Positions 6,123 to 12,887 of a DNA stretch of 12,887 nt are shown in pieces. A model generated the notes under the pieces. The model worked only from the letters and a program-made list of their open reading frames with translations. It had not been told where the DNA came from and did no database searches. Location of the stretch: NCBI GenBank assembly GCA_964623885.1, contig CAZUVM010000219.1:1-12887 (forward strand). Direction: 5' to 3'. How positions within the stretch are numbered: position 1 is the first letter of the stretch; each line of letters begins with the position of its first letter. A program made the translations under genes and the position numbers. Source of the stretch: CAZUVM01 sp964623885 (GTDB lineage Bacteria; Verrucomicrobiota; Verrucomicrobiia; Limisphaerales; UBA8199).

Positions 6123-8021
6123 ATGCGACTGAAAGTTTTGATCTCCGCCTATGCTTGCGAACCGGGCAAAGGTTCGGAACCGGAGGTAGGCTGGCAATGG
6201 GCATTGCAGATGGCGCGGTTCCACGACGTCACCGTTCTCACGCGCGCAAATAACCGGCCACTTATTGAACCAGAGCTGAAGCGACTCCAAGGCAAGCAAC
6301 CGCTGCCGCAATTTGTGTATCATGACCGAGGCGAAGCGCTGTTGAATTTCAAGCGAAGATTCAAAGCTGTTATCACCTATTATTTGCTATGGCAGCGATC
6401 GGCCCGGGAGGTCGTCCAACGTTTGCACGAAACGCATCAATTTGACCTGATGCATCATGTCACGTTCGCAGCGTTTAGATATCCGATAGCTATCTGGGGC
6501 CATGGGGTCCCCTGCATATGGGGACCGATCGGCGGCATTGAGTCCATTCCACTGCGATTATTGCCCTGGCATCATCCGGTCTCGCTGGCTCATGAGATTA
6601 CTCGCAACGGGCACAACCTGATCCAGGCAACTCCTTTTCATGTCCTGCCCCGGCGCGCCCGGGCATCGTCACTGATCCTGGCGTCCACGCGGGAGATGCA
6701 ACAGGCGTTCGCGCGGTTGGGGTTCCAGGCGCAGTTGATGCCAACGATTGGTCTGAAAACCGGCGAGTTGCCCTTTCGCCCTCATGCATCGAATCCCGGC
6801 CCTCTGAAGCTGCTTTTCGTGGGCAATATCATCACGCTGAAAGGCATCAACCTCGCGTTGGAAGCTTTCCAGCAATCTGGCATCGAGGGCACATTCACGT
6901 TCATCGGGTCGGGCAACTACGAACCCGCGGCGCGCGCGTTGGCGGCACGACTCGGGATCGAGGGGCGGGTGAATTTCCTGGGCAAACTGGCGCGGGAACA
7001 GGTGCTCGGCCGGTACTCGAATTACGACCTTTTTGTGTTTCCAAGTCTCCATGATACCGGCGGGTACGCGGTGATTGAAGCGATGCTGAATGAATTGCCG
7101 GTAGTCTGCCTGGATTGTGGCGGCCCGGCAGTGGCCGTCCGGCAGAATTGTGGAATCAAGGTGCCGCTGGGCACGCACATTGGGGTAATCGACGGGCTGG
7201 CGGAGGCAATGCGCTGGTACGATCAAAACCGAAACGCGCTGGCGGAACAGGGCCGGGCCGCGCGACGGACGGTTTTGGACAATTATGATTGGGATCGGAA
7301 AGGGGAAGAGATGAATCGATGCTATGAGGCCGCAGTGTCGGGTATTCATCACCAGCGGTCGCGCGACCGGCAGGGATATTCAGGCATAGGGGGGCTGACC
7401 AATTTTCTGCACCGGATGTTTTCGATGCGCGGGGTGACGATCGCCATGGCGGGCGTGTTGTTGATCGGCTTGGCAGGGTTTCTCAGCTTGAGCCGCCTCA
7501 AAAATGTCGCCAATGACATTGTCCAGGACACGTTGCCCGGGCTTTCGTACGCCGGCGAAGCAAACGCGCACCTCGCGCATGCGTTCAATCGTTCTTTGAT
7601 GTTGCTTTTGGCGGATTCGACGGACGAATGTCACAGGTTAAGAAACGAGATCGAAGCCGAGCACCGCCTCACCAGCCGCTATCTAGCCAGTTATAAACAG
7701 CAGATCTTCAGCCCAGAAGATCTGTCGCTGTTTCAGCAGATGGTGAGGCGCCGAGCCGAGTACACAACCATACGCGAGCGGCTATTTACCCTGGCGGAAG
7801 GCAACCAGCATTCGAACGCGGTGGCGCTTTGCCAGACGGAGTTGCTGCCGGCTTATGAGCGCTACAAGGCGGCAGGCGACCGGCTCTTTGAGTTTAACAT
7901 GCGCATGGGCCGCGCGCGGAGCCAGACGATCATGAAAGTTTGCACGATAACCCAATTCGTGGTCGCCGGCCTGGGGGTGATACTATTCACGATTGGGTTT
8001 TTCCTAGGATTGTTTAAATGA
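6123..8021 (+). CDS. GT4-like glycosyltransferase fused to a membrane-anchored four-helix-bundle domain
   Basis: A 632-residue single open frame with two unrelated parts. Residues 1 to about 400 are a GT-B fold glycosyltransferase: the N-terminus MRLKVLISAYACEPGKGSEP and WGPIGGIES (133-141) are typical of GT4 relatives, LLFVGNIITLKGINLALEAF opens the nucleotide-sugar domain, and FPSLHDTGGYAVIEAM carries an Asp-x7-Glu (311 and 319) in place of the usual Glu-x7-Glu. Residues 438-457 (TM1) and 606-631 (TM2) are hydrophobic. The helical segment between them (458-605) has the form of a periplasmic 4HB/MCP ligand-binding domain (NDIVQDTLPGLSYAGEANAH). There is no HAMP, methyl-accepting or kinase output domain. 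The ATG at 6123 was chosen because conserved sequence starts there; the frame extends upstream to a TTG at 6015 with nothing conserved. Acceptor and donor sugars are unknown. An internal ATG at 7416 could start the second part separately. Confidence 0.85.
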   Translation: MRLKVLISAYACEPGKGSEPEVGWQWALQMARFHDVTVLTRANNRPLIEPELKRLQGKQPLPQFVYHDRGEALLNFKRRFKAVITYYLLWQRSAREVVQRLHETHQFDLMHHVTFAAFRYPIAIWGHGVPCIWGPIGGIESIPLRLLPWHHPVSLAHEITRNGHNLIQATPFHVLPRRARASSLILASTREMQQAFARLGFQAQLMPTIGLKTGELPFRPHASNPGPLKLLFVGNIITLKGINLALEAFQQSGIEGTFTFIGSGNYEPAARALAARLGIEGRVNFLGKLAREQVLGRYSNYDLFVFPSLHDTGGYAVIEAMLNELPVVCLDCGGPAVAVRQNCGIKVPLGTHIGVIDGLAEAMRWYDQNRNALAEQGRAARRTVLDNYDWDRKGEEMNRCYEAAVSGIHHQRSRDRQGYSGIGGLTNFLHRMFSMRGVTIAMAGVLLIGLAGFLSLSRLKNVANDIVQDTLPGLSYAGEANAHLAHAFNRSLMLLLADSTDECHRLRNEIEAEHRLTSRYLASYKQQIFSPEDLSLFQQMVRRRAEYTTIRERLFTLAEGNQHSNAVALCQTELLPAYERYKAAGDRLFEFNMRMGRARSQTIMKVCTITQFVVAGLGVILFTIGFFLGLFK

Positions 8022-8045
8022 GGAACCCTGTGAAGAATTAGTTTA

Positions 8046-8074
8046 TTGACTCCAAGGCTCAAGCGTAATATACA
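8046..8074 (+). promoter_or_regulatory. Strong sigma-70-like promoter, leaderless
   Basis: TTGACT (8046-8051) and TATACA (8069-8074) with a 17-nt spacer are close to consensus. Only 6 nt (TTACTC) separate the -10 from the ATG at 8081, so the transcript should start at or within a base or two of the start codon. No Shine-Dalgarno sequence is available. Confidence 0.65.
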
Positions 8075-8080
8075 TTACTC

Positions 8081-9046
8081 ATGTCAAGAGCCATTTCCCG
8101 TCGACATTTCGTTCAAAGTTCAATCCTCGCGTCGGCGGCGGCGCCGCTCGCGTTACGAGCCCAGAATTCCACCATACCCGCCACATCTGCGCCCGCGGCG
8201 GCGACGCCGGACCCGCTGCCGAGCGGGAAGCTGTGCGAGCAATCCTTTAGCCGGCTCATGCTGGGCGGGAATCTCATCGGGGGTTGGGCGCATTCACGCG
8301 ACTTGGGTTACGTGTCCACGCTCATGCGACGGTACAACACGGAGAGCAAGATTCGGGAAACGCTGGAGTTGGCGGAGCGCAATGGCATTACCGCCTTCAA
8401 CACGTGGGTGATGGACGACAACTCGGCGCTTTTCAAGCATTGGAAGAGCGGCGGAAAGATTAAGTGGTTTGCCCAGGCCCGACTGGATGCGGCCGGCGGG
8501 TTTTCGCAATTGCAGAGAGCGATCGATGAGGGGGCGGCTGGGGTGCACCTGACCGGGGACGCGGCCGAATCACTGGTCGACCAAGGCAAAGTCGACAAGA
8601 TCGGCGAGAGTCTCGAATTCATCCGTTCACGCAAACGCATTGCCGGCGTGGCGGCGCATGATTTGCGTGTGGTAGTTGAGTGCGAAAAAGCGAAGCTCGA
8701 GCCGGATTTCTACCAAAAGACCCTGCACACGCATGATTATTATACCGCACCGCGGCCCGACGACACCGGCGCCGTGGGTGCGCATGAGAACTCCTGGTGC
8801 AAAGATGCTCAGGCGGTGGTGGACGTCATGGCGAAGGTCAAAAGGCCGTGGATTGCGTTTAAAATCCTGGCCGCGGGCGCGATTCCACCACGGGCGGCTT
8901 TCCCTTATGCCTTCAATAGCGGAGCGGATTTCGTCCTGGTAGGCATGTTTGATTGGCAAATCGAAGAAGATGCGCGGCTGGCACGGCGCGTAGTCACGCT
9001 CCTGGCCGGCCAGTCTGCTAAGCGGACCAGACCGTGGTACAGCTAG
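8081..9046 (+). CDS. Tat-exported TIM-barrel (aldo/keto reductase-like) protein
   Basis: A 321-residue protein with a twin-arginine signal: SRRHFVQ at 6-12, an Ala-rich hydrophobic stretch (13-25) and probable cleavage near ALRA-Q (27-28). It should be exported folded to the periplasm. A low-complexity Ala/Pro/Thr linker (31-46) follows. The mature part starts SRLMLGGNLIGGWAHSRDLG, then IRETLELAERNGITAFNTWV. This resembles PVC-group TIM-barrel proteins distantly related to aldo/keto reductases. Later segments are GVHLTGDAAESLVDQGKVD, a His/Tyr cluster (THDYY) and ADFVLVGMFDWQIEED. I cannot assign the Asp-Tyr-Lys-His catalytic set of true aldo/keto reductases, so enzymatic activity is open. 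The ATG lies directly after a strong promoter. Confidence 0.8.
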   Translation: MSRAISRRHFVQSSILASAAAPLALRAQNSTIPATSAPAAATPDPLPSGKLCEQSFSRLMLGGNLIGGWAHSRDLGYVSTLMRRYNTESKIRETLELAERNGITAFNTWVMDDNSALFKHWKSGGKIKWFAQARLDAAGGFSQLQRAIDEGAAGVHLTGDAAESLVDQGKVDKIGESLEFIRSRKRIAGVAAHDLRVVVECEKAKLEPDFYQKTLHTHDYYTAPRPDDTGAVGAHENSWCKDAQAVVDVMAKVKRPWIAFKILAAGAIPPRAAFPYAFNSGADFVLVGMFDWQIEEDARLARRVVTLLAGQSAKRTRPWYS

Positions 9047-9078
9047 CGGCTGCTTTTTAGCCGCTGGTTTTAGCCGCT
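9045..9078 (+). terminator. Possible weak terminator with a direct repeat
   Basis: AGCGGCT (9045-9051) pairs perfectly with AGCCGCT (9059-9065) around a T-rich loop. It overlaps the TAG stop of the Tat protein gene. It is followed only by GGTTTT, so termination would be weak. TTTTAGCCGCT occurs twice (9055-9065 and 9068-9078), 13 nt apart; the second copy could pair alternatively with the left arm. Confidence 0.3.
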
Positions 9079-9115
9079 TGCCATGGGCGGTGACTTTGGC
9101 GCATCGTAAGGGGAA

Positions 9116-9370
9116 ATGGCCTTACCGAAGCAACCCATAACCTTGAGCCCTGAGCAAGTGGAGCAACTAAACCGTCAGCTCTCCACTCTGCGGCACGACA
9201 TCAATAACCAATTGTCGCTCATCGTGGCCGCGATGGAGCTTCTGAGGCACAAACCGGAAGTGGCCGACCGAATGCTCGCGACGGTATCGGAGCAGCCGGC
9301 CAGAATTGGCGAATCGATCAAGAAGTTCACGGGCGAATTCGAAGCGGCGCTGCAAATCACCCGTCCGTAG
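9116..9370 (+). CDS. Small protein with a histidine-kinase-like H-box
   Basis: An 84-residue, mostly helical protein with no signal peptide or membrane segment. Residues 24-36 read TLRHDINNQLSLI, closely resembling the phosphoacceptor H-box of histidine kinase dimerisation domains (His27 followed by an acidic residue, then Asn-Asn). A second helix (about 49-79, ending KKFTGEFEAALQ) could complete a two-helix hairpin. There is no ATP-binding (HATPase) domain and no receiver gene beside it. It might be a phosphotransfer, Spo0B-like or inhibitor module, but only the H-box likeness is seen. AAGGGG lies just before the ATG, the best Shine-Dalgarno signal in the window though unusually close. The gene follows the Tat protein gene by 69 nt and precedes the large TPR gene by 77 nt on the same strand. 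Confidence 0.75.
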   Translation: MALPKQPITLSPEQVEQLNRQLSTLRHDINNQLSLIVAAMELLRHKPEVADRMLATVSEQPARIGESIKKFTGEFEAALQITRP

Positions 9371-9379
9371 CCGATGGCG

Positions 9380-9396
9380 CGCGGCAGCGAGCCGCG
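9380..9396. repeat. Short GC-rich hairpin between the H-box gene and the large TPR gene
   Basis: CGCGGC (9380-9385) and GCCGCG (9391-9396) form a perfect 6-bp stem with a 5-nt loop (AGCGA). No T-run follows, so it is not a standard terminator. It might stabilise RNA or be chance in a GC-rich spacer. Confidence 0.35.
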
Positions 9397-9447
9397 GTTT
9401 GGAGATTCCCCTTTTCGCTCCGGGCCGGGCCGTTTACCCTGTTCGAC

Positions 9448-12123
9448 ATGGCGCGTGTGCGTCCATGGTTTTTGTGGCTTGTACTTCTGCTGATTGGCGC
9501 AACCCGACTTTGGGCTGCGAGCGCGGCAGAGACGCGGGCATTTGAAGCCGCGAGCGGCGCATTCCAGCATAAGGTTTGGGACCGCGCCGAAGGCCTGTTC
9601 GCGGCGTTTCGGCAGGAGTACACCAACTCCACCCGCTTGCCCGAGGCGATTTTGTATCAAGCGGAGTCGCGGCTGCAGCGCGGTAATTACGATGGCGCCA
9701 TTGCGCTGCTGACGCCCAACTTGGATCTCGCCGGCAATTGGGCTGACGAGTACGTCTTTTTCATTGGAGAGGGGCAGTTTCAGAAAGGCGAACTGAACGG
9801 GGCCGCCGAGACCTTCGCGAAACTGGTGCGCACGTTTCCCGCCTCTGGGCGGCGGTTGGAGGCGCTGATCCGGCAAGCGACCGCACGGGCCAAACTGGCG
9901 ACAGCGGCTGACTGGCACCGGGTGACCGACTTGCTGCAAGCCACCAACGGCCTTTTCCAGGCCATGGCACGCACGAACACCGCCAATGAATTCGTGTGGC
10001 GTGGTTACTTGTTGCTGGGAGAAGCGCTTTTGGCGCAGACCAATTACGGCGCGGCAGAATTAGCGTTGCAGCCTTTGCTAACAGCGAAGCTGGGCCCGGA
10101 GATAGAGTGGCAGCGCCAGTTCCTGCTTAGCCGGATTCAACTTGCGGATAACCGTGCGGATGCCGCCCGGCAAAGCGGCGCGAACTTGCTCGCACTGGCG
10201 GACGCAGCGCGCCAACCGGCGCTTAAAGCGGAATCGGCAGCCCTGCTGGGCGAGATTTACGAACGATTGGGCGGTGTCGATGAGGCGATTGCGGCTTACC
10301 AACTGAATTTGCCGGACGGGGTTCCGCCGGAGCGCCAGCGGCAGGCGGTGCTGAAGATTACCGAATTGCTGACGGCCCGCAATCGAATCGCCGAGGCGGC
10401 GCAACTGCTGCAGCGATTCCTGGAACAGACACCGAACGCAAAGGCCGCAGACCTGGCCCTGGTCAACCTCGGTGAACTGCGCCTGCGGCTGGCGGGAATC
10501 GGAGAAACTGTTTCGCCCGGAACCAATGCGGCGCCCGGCACGAATTATTTGCAACTCGCTCTGGCGGCGTTGCAATCATTTACCAATAAATTCCCCCAAA
10601 GCCCGCTCTTCGGGAAAGCGGAACTGTCGTTGGGCTGGTGCTATTGGTTGAGCAACGCACTGCCCGAAAGCCAGGCCGCGTTCCAAACGGCGACACACCG
10701 CCTGCCTCCCGCCACCGATCAGGCTTCCGCATACGATCTGGCCGTCGCTCATTTTAAGCTGGGCGACACGCTGTTCAAGCAGACCAATTATTCTGAAGCC
10801 ATTCCTCAATATCGCATGGTGGCGGAGCAGTTCACCGCGTGGCCGCAAGTGCAAACCAATCTGTGCGAGCCGGCACTTTATCAAATCGTGCGCGCCGGCC
10901 TGAACGCGGGAAATTTGAGCGCCGCATCGAATGCGATGGCTCGAATTGTGGCTTTGTTTCCAGTTGGTTTCTACACGGATCGCGCCGTGCTATTGACGGG
11001 ACAGACCATTGGAGCCAGCGATCCCGCGGCCGCGCGGAAGCTGTTTGTGGGATTCACGGAAGCGATCACCAACAGCCCCTTGCGGTCCGAGGTGGAGCTT
11101 GCCATTGCTCGAACGTACGAACAGGAGAACCAGTGGGAGCGCGCGGCTGGACAGTACGATCAGTGGCTCATAACGACCCCAACCAACAACCCGGAGCTGC
11201 CGCAAGCGTTGTACTTCCGGGCGATGGCCAACCGCTGGGCCGGTTACGAGACGAATACTTTGACGCAGCTCACAAATTTCGTTGAACGATTCCCGGCGCA
11301 TGAACTGACGCCGCTCGCCCGGTGGTGGGTGGCTGATTATTACGATCGAATCGGCCGCCTCGAAGCTGCGGAGGCGAACTTTGAGCTGATTTTTCAAAAC
11401 ACGAATTGGGCGGGAACGCCAATCGCTTTTCACGCGCAAATGGCAGCCGGACGGGTCGCCTTCAAGCGCACCAGCTGGACGGATGCAAAAGGTTATTTTG
11501 GCGGCCTGGCGTCAAATACGAATTGCCCGGCCCCGCTCCGAGCGCAGGCCTATTTCGCCCTCGGCAGCGTCTTTATGTCGAGCCAGGAGGCGACCAACAA
11601 GGCCGATTATCACGAGGCCCTCTACGCGTTCGACCAGGTGGGCGTCCAGTCGCCAACGAACAGCGCGATGGCCGTGCTGGCCCTGGGAGCAAAGGGCGAT
11701 TGTTTCCTGCAATCGCACGATTACGCTTCCGCTTCCAACGCGTACCAGCGGGTACTTCAATCACCGGTCGCCGACGTTGCCGCCCGGAGCGCGGCCAGCG
11801 TTGGATTGGGAGTCGTGCTGGAGAAGCTGGCGCAACAGACCTCCGGTCCATCGCAAGCGGAGCTGTTGATCCAGGCCCGCGATCGATATCTTGATGTATT
11901 TGAAAAAAGAATCCTGCGCGATGGCGAAACTTCGAATGATTATTGGAGGATGAAATCGGGCCAGGAAGCGGCGCGGCTGCTGGTGGATGCTTTCAAACAG
12001 CGCGGGGCTGCTCTTCAAATTTACTGCGAGCTGCAGGAAGATTATCCGTTTCTTCGCCTGGGAGACAGGATCAACACGCTGAAAGCTCAGCCCGGAAGCC
12101 CGGCGATGTCCAAAAACCCGTAG
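9448..12123 (+). CDS. Large secreted TPR-repeat protein
   Basis: An 891-residue protein with a Sec signal peptide: basic MARVR, a hydrophobic core (7-19) and an Ala-Ser-Ala site near residue 26. It should be periplasmic or attached to the outer membrane. No lipobox cysteine is seen. The mature part is built of roughly 13 TPR-like units with the pattern Asn-Tyr-x-x-Ala, for example GNYDGAIALL, GELNGAAETFAKLVRTFP, TNYGAAELAL, GGVDEAIAAYQ, TNYSEAIPQYRMVAEQF, NQWERAAGQYDQWL, GRLEAAEANFELIF and HDYASASNAYQRVL. Many helices end in Thr-Asn. Domain style recalls YbgF/CpoB- and BamD-like envelope TPR proteins, but it is far longer, so no specific function is assigned. The ATG lacks a ribosome-binding site. 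Co-transcription with the upstream H-box gene is possible. No terminator follows. Confidence 0.88.
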   Translation: MARVRPWFLWLVLLLIGATRLWAASAAETRAFEAASGAFQHKVWDRAEGLFAAFRQEYTNSTRLPEAILYQAESRLQRGNYDGAIALLTPNLDLAGNWADEYVFFIGEGQFQKGELNGAAETFAKLVRTFPASGRRLEALIRQATARAKLATAADWHRVTDLLQATNGLFQAMARTNTANEFVWRGYLLLGEALLAQTNYGAAELALQPLLTAKLGPEIEWQRQFLLSRIQLADNRADAARQSGANLLALADAARQPALKAESAALLGEIYERLGGVDEAIAAYQLNLPDGVPPERQRQAVLKITELLTARNRIAEAAQLLQRFLEQTPNAKAADLALVNLGELRLRLAGIGETVSPGTNAAPGTNYLQLALAALQSFTNKFPQSPLFGKAELSLGWCYWLSNALPESQAAFQTATHRLPPATDQASAYDLAVAHFKLGDTLFKQTNYSEAIPQYRMVAEQFTAWPQVQTNLCEPALYQIVRAGLNAGNLSAASNAMARIVALFPVGFYTDRAVLLTGQTIGASDPAAARKLFVGFTEAITNSPLRSEVELAIARTYEQENQWERAAGQYDQWLITTPTNNPELPQALYFRAMANRWAGYETNTLTQLTNFVERFPAHELTPLARWWVADYYDRIGRLEAAEANFELIFQNTNWAGTPIAFHAQMAAGRVAFKRTSWTDAKGYFGGLASNTNCPAPLRAQAYFALGSVFMSSQEATNKADYHEALYAFDQVGVQSPTNSAMAVLALGAKGDCFLQSHDYASASNAYQRVLQSPVADVAARSAASVGLGVVLEKLAQQTSGPSQAELLIQARDRYLDVFEKRILRDGETSNDYWRMKSGQEAARLLVDAFKQRGAALQIYCELQEDYPFLRLGDRINTLKAQPGSPAMSKNP

Positions 12124-12201
12124 GCGAGCAGAACGCAGCCTCGGTAACAAAGTGGAATTGACACGAAAGAAAACTGATCCGCCGCCGATCATTTCACTCA
12201 T

Positions 12202-12230
12202 TTGACAGCATCGCGGAGGGGGCTTAGTTT
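12202..12230 (+). promoter_or_regulatory. Putative promoter of the iscA-like gene, leaderless
   Basis: A perfect TTGACA (12202-12207) is followed after 17 nt by TAGTTT (12225-12230), a weak -10 (three of six). The start site would fall at about 12237-12240, on the ATG. A GGAGGGGG run (12216-12222) lies in the spacer, too far from the ATG to be an ordinary ribosome-binding site. Confidence 0.4.
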
Positions 12231-12239
12231 TGGACCAAG

Positions 12240-12587
12240 ATGGAATCGACCGTGGCCAACGAACCCGTGGTGCAACTAACGCCGTCCGCCGCGGCGGAAG
12301 TAAAAGCGCTGCTGGCGAAACCGGAAAACACCGGGAAGACCTTGCGCGTGTTCGTGGAGCAGGGCGGTTGCTCCGGCATGCAGTATTCGATGGTGTTCGA
12401 CGAGCAACGCCCCGAAGATTTCATCGCGCAGATGGACGGCGTGGCCGTGCTGGTCGATCCGTTCAGCGCGCAATACATCCGCGGCGCCGTGGTTGATTTC
12501 AGCGACAGCCTCACCGGCGGCGGATTCAAAATCTCAAATCCCCGCGCTCGTGAGAGCTGCGGCTGCGGCAAATCCTTTACGGCCTAG
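12240..12587 (+). CDS. Iron-sulfur cluster assembly accessory protein, IscA/ErpA family
   Basis: A-type carrier that receives and passes on Fe-S clusters in the cytosol. The 115-residue length fits the family. The three conserved cysteines are present: Cys44 in GGCSGMQY and Cys107/Cys109 in ESCGCGKSF. The leading VQLTPSAAAEVKALL, the VDPFSAQYIRGAVVDFSD strand and GGGFKISNPRA before the cysteine pair are also family features. IscA, SufA and ErpA cannot be separated by sequence alone. No isc or suf cluster genes are beside it, which favours a stand-alone ErpA-like role, by inference. The ATG is the only sensible start. A bidirectional terminator lies 27 nt after the stop, and a convergent AIM24-family gene lies beyond it. 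Confidence 0.94.
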   Translation: MESTVANEPVVQLTPSAAAEVKALLAKPENTGKTLRVFVEQGGCSGMQYSMVFDEQRPEDFIAQMDGVAVLVDPFSAQYIRGAVVDFSDSLTGGGFKISNPRARESCGCGKSFTA

Positions 12588-12614
12588 GCGACAAGTGCTG
12601 CCGGGCTGAAAAAC

Positions 12615-12646
12615 GCCGTTCCGTGCGATGCGGGACGGCTTTTTTT
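12615..12646. terminator. Bidirectional intrinsic terminator
   Basis: The stem GCCGTTCC (12615-12622) with GGGACGGC (12632-12639) has 8 bp (one G-U) and a 9-nt loop. Seven T follow on the plus strand (12640-12646). Five A precede the stem (12609-12613), giving a T-run on the minus strand. It can end both the iscA-like transcript and the convergent AIM24-family transcript. Confidence 0.88.
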
Positions 12647-12678
12647 ATACTCGAGTTAAGCCAGAAGTGGAGCCGATC

Positions 12679-12887
12679 TTACTCGCCGCCTTCTATGTGC
12701 ACGTACATTGTCTGCAACGCGATTTTCCCGGGACCGGTGAATCGGTTCCAAACAATTTGGCCCGCGCTGGCAAAAATTCCGGTGGAGAGTTTTTGAAACA
12801 TCGTCTGCATCTGCACGGTTCGGTCCTTGTAAATCCAGCCGCCAGGTTCGATGTCAATTGCCTCGCCGGGAGCGAGTGCAACCTCGA
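12679..12887 (-). CDS. AIM24-family protein, C-terminal fragment
   Basis: Partial gene: the last 69 codons and the TAA stop lie in the window; the start is beyond the right edge. The reverse-strand reading includes VALAPGEAIDIEPGGWIYKD, then RTVQMQTMFQKLSTGIF and GQIVWNRFTGPGKIALQTMY, ending YVHIEGGE. The pattern 'EPGxWxYKD ... NRFTGPGKIxLQTM' is that of the AIM24 (TIGR00266/DUF124) family, beta-rich proteins of uncertain bacterial function. The frame is open to the window edge with no internal start needed. It is convergent with the iscA-like gene, with a shared terminator 32 nt past its stop. Confidence 0.8.
   Translation of the reverse strand, partial: EVALAPGEAIDIEPGGWIYKDRTVQMQTMFQKLSTGIFASAGQIVWNRFTGPGKIALQTMYVHIEGGE

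Noticed and set aside
9175..9939. 254-codon minus-strand frame crossing the H-box gene and the start of the large TPR gene
   Set aside because: It is Pro/Gly/Arg-rich without motif, and the plus-strand genes have a signal peptide and recognisable repeats.
12158..12163. Another TTGACA upstream of the iscA-like gene
   Set aside because: No -10-like hexamer at 15-19 nt downstream; the TTGACA at 12202 fits better.
12693..12881. 62-codon minus-strand frame at the right edge
   Set aside because: It is a different frame from the AIM24-family reading, which shows family motifs and is open to the edge.

Overview
This window is a GC-rich bacterial chromosomal segment carrying mostly housekeeping genes. 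It has no phage, insertion sequence, CRISPR, rRNA or tRNA signals. The gene content suggests a Gram-negative bacterium of the PVC superphylum, most likely Verrucomicrobiota. The reasons are a Tat-exported TIM-barrel protein, a large secreted TPR protein with many Thr-Asn loops, weak Shine-Dalgarno signals, and GCAGGC-type palindromic intergenic repeats. This placement is an inference; no ribosomal RNA is present to confirm it.

Left part (1-1835). On the minus strand, proB (glutamate 5-kinase, proline synthesis) is followed after 26 nt by the start of a mazG-type pyrophosphohydrolase gene that runs off the left edge. Divergent from proB is a PII nitrogen-signalling gene with the uridylylation tyrosine Tyr51. 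It has a plausible promoter, a 146-nt 3' untranslated stretch and a strong intrinsic terminator.

Centre left (1836-5122). A gene-free stretch of about 560 nt precedes dnaA. It holds one perfect DnaA box, two degenerate ones, an AT-rich patch, and an 11-bp inverted repeat that encloses two smaller hairpins just upstream of the dnaA start. After dnaA, 22 nt away, comes an ABC-2 type ATPase whose membrane partners are not in the window. Its 3' end overlaps a convergent small TPR gene by 14 nt.

Centre right (5123-8021). rsmD (16S rRNA G966 methyltransferase) ends inside a palindromic repeat element with two tandem copies and one inverted copy of a 24-nt unit. Next is a single long reading frame that joins a GT4-like glycosyltransferase to a membrane-anchored four-helix-bundle sensor-like domain, a fusion I do not recognise as standard.

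Right part (8022-12887). A strong promoter sits directly on the start codon of a Tat-exported TIM-barrel protein, predicting a leaderless mRNA. Next come a small protein with a histidine-kinase-like H-box but no ATPase domain, a secreted TPR protein of 891 residues, and an IscA/ErpA-type iron-sulfur assembly protein closed by a bidirectional terminator. On the minus strand at the right edge is the C-terminus of an AIM24-family protein.

Several genes (proB, rsmD, the Tat protein, the iscA-like gene) have -10-like hexamers only about 5-9 nt from the start codon and no useful ribosome-binding site. Leaderless transcription may therefore be common here. I see no clear new multi-gene system. The most unusual items are the glycosyltransferase/four-helix-bundle fusion, the repeat element that supplies the rsmD stop codon, the structured dnaA leader and the solitary H-box protein.
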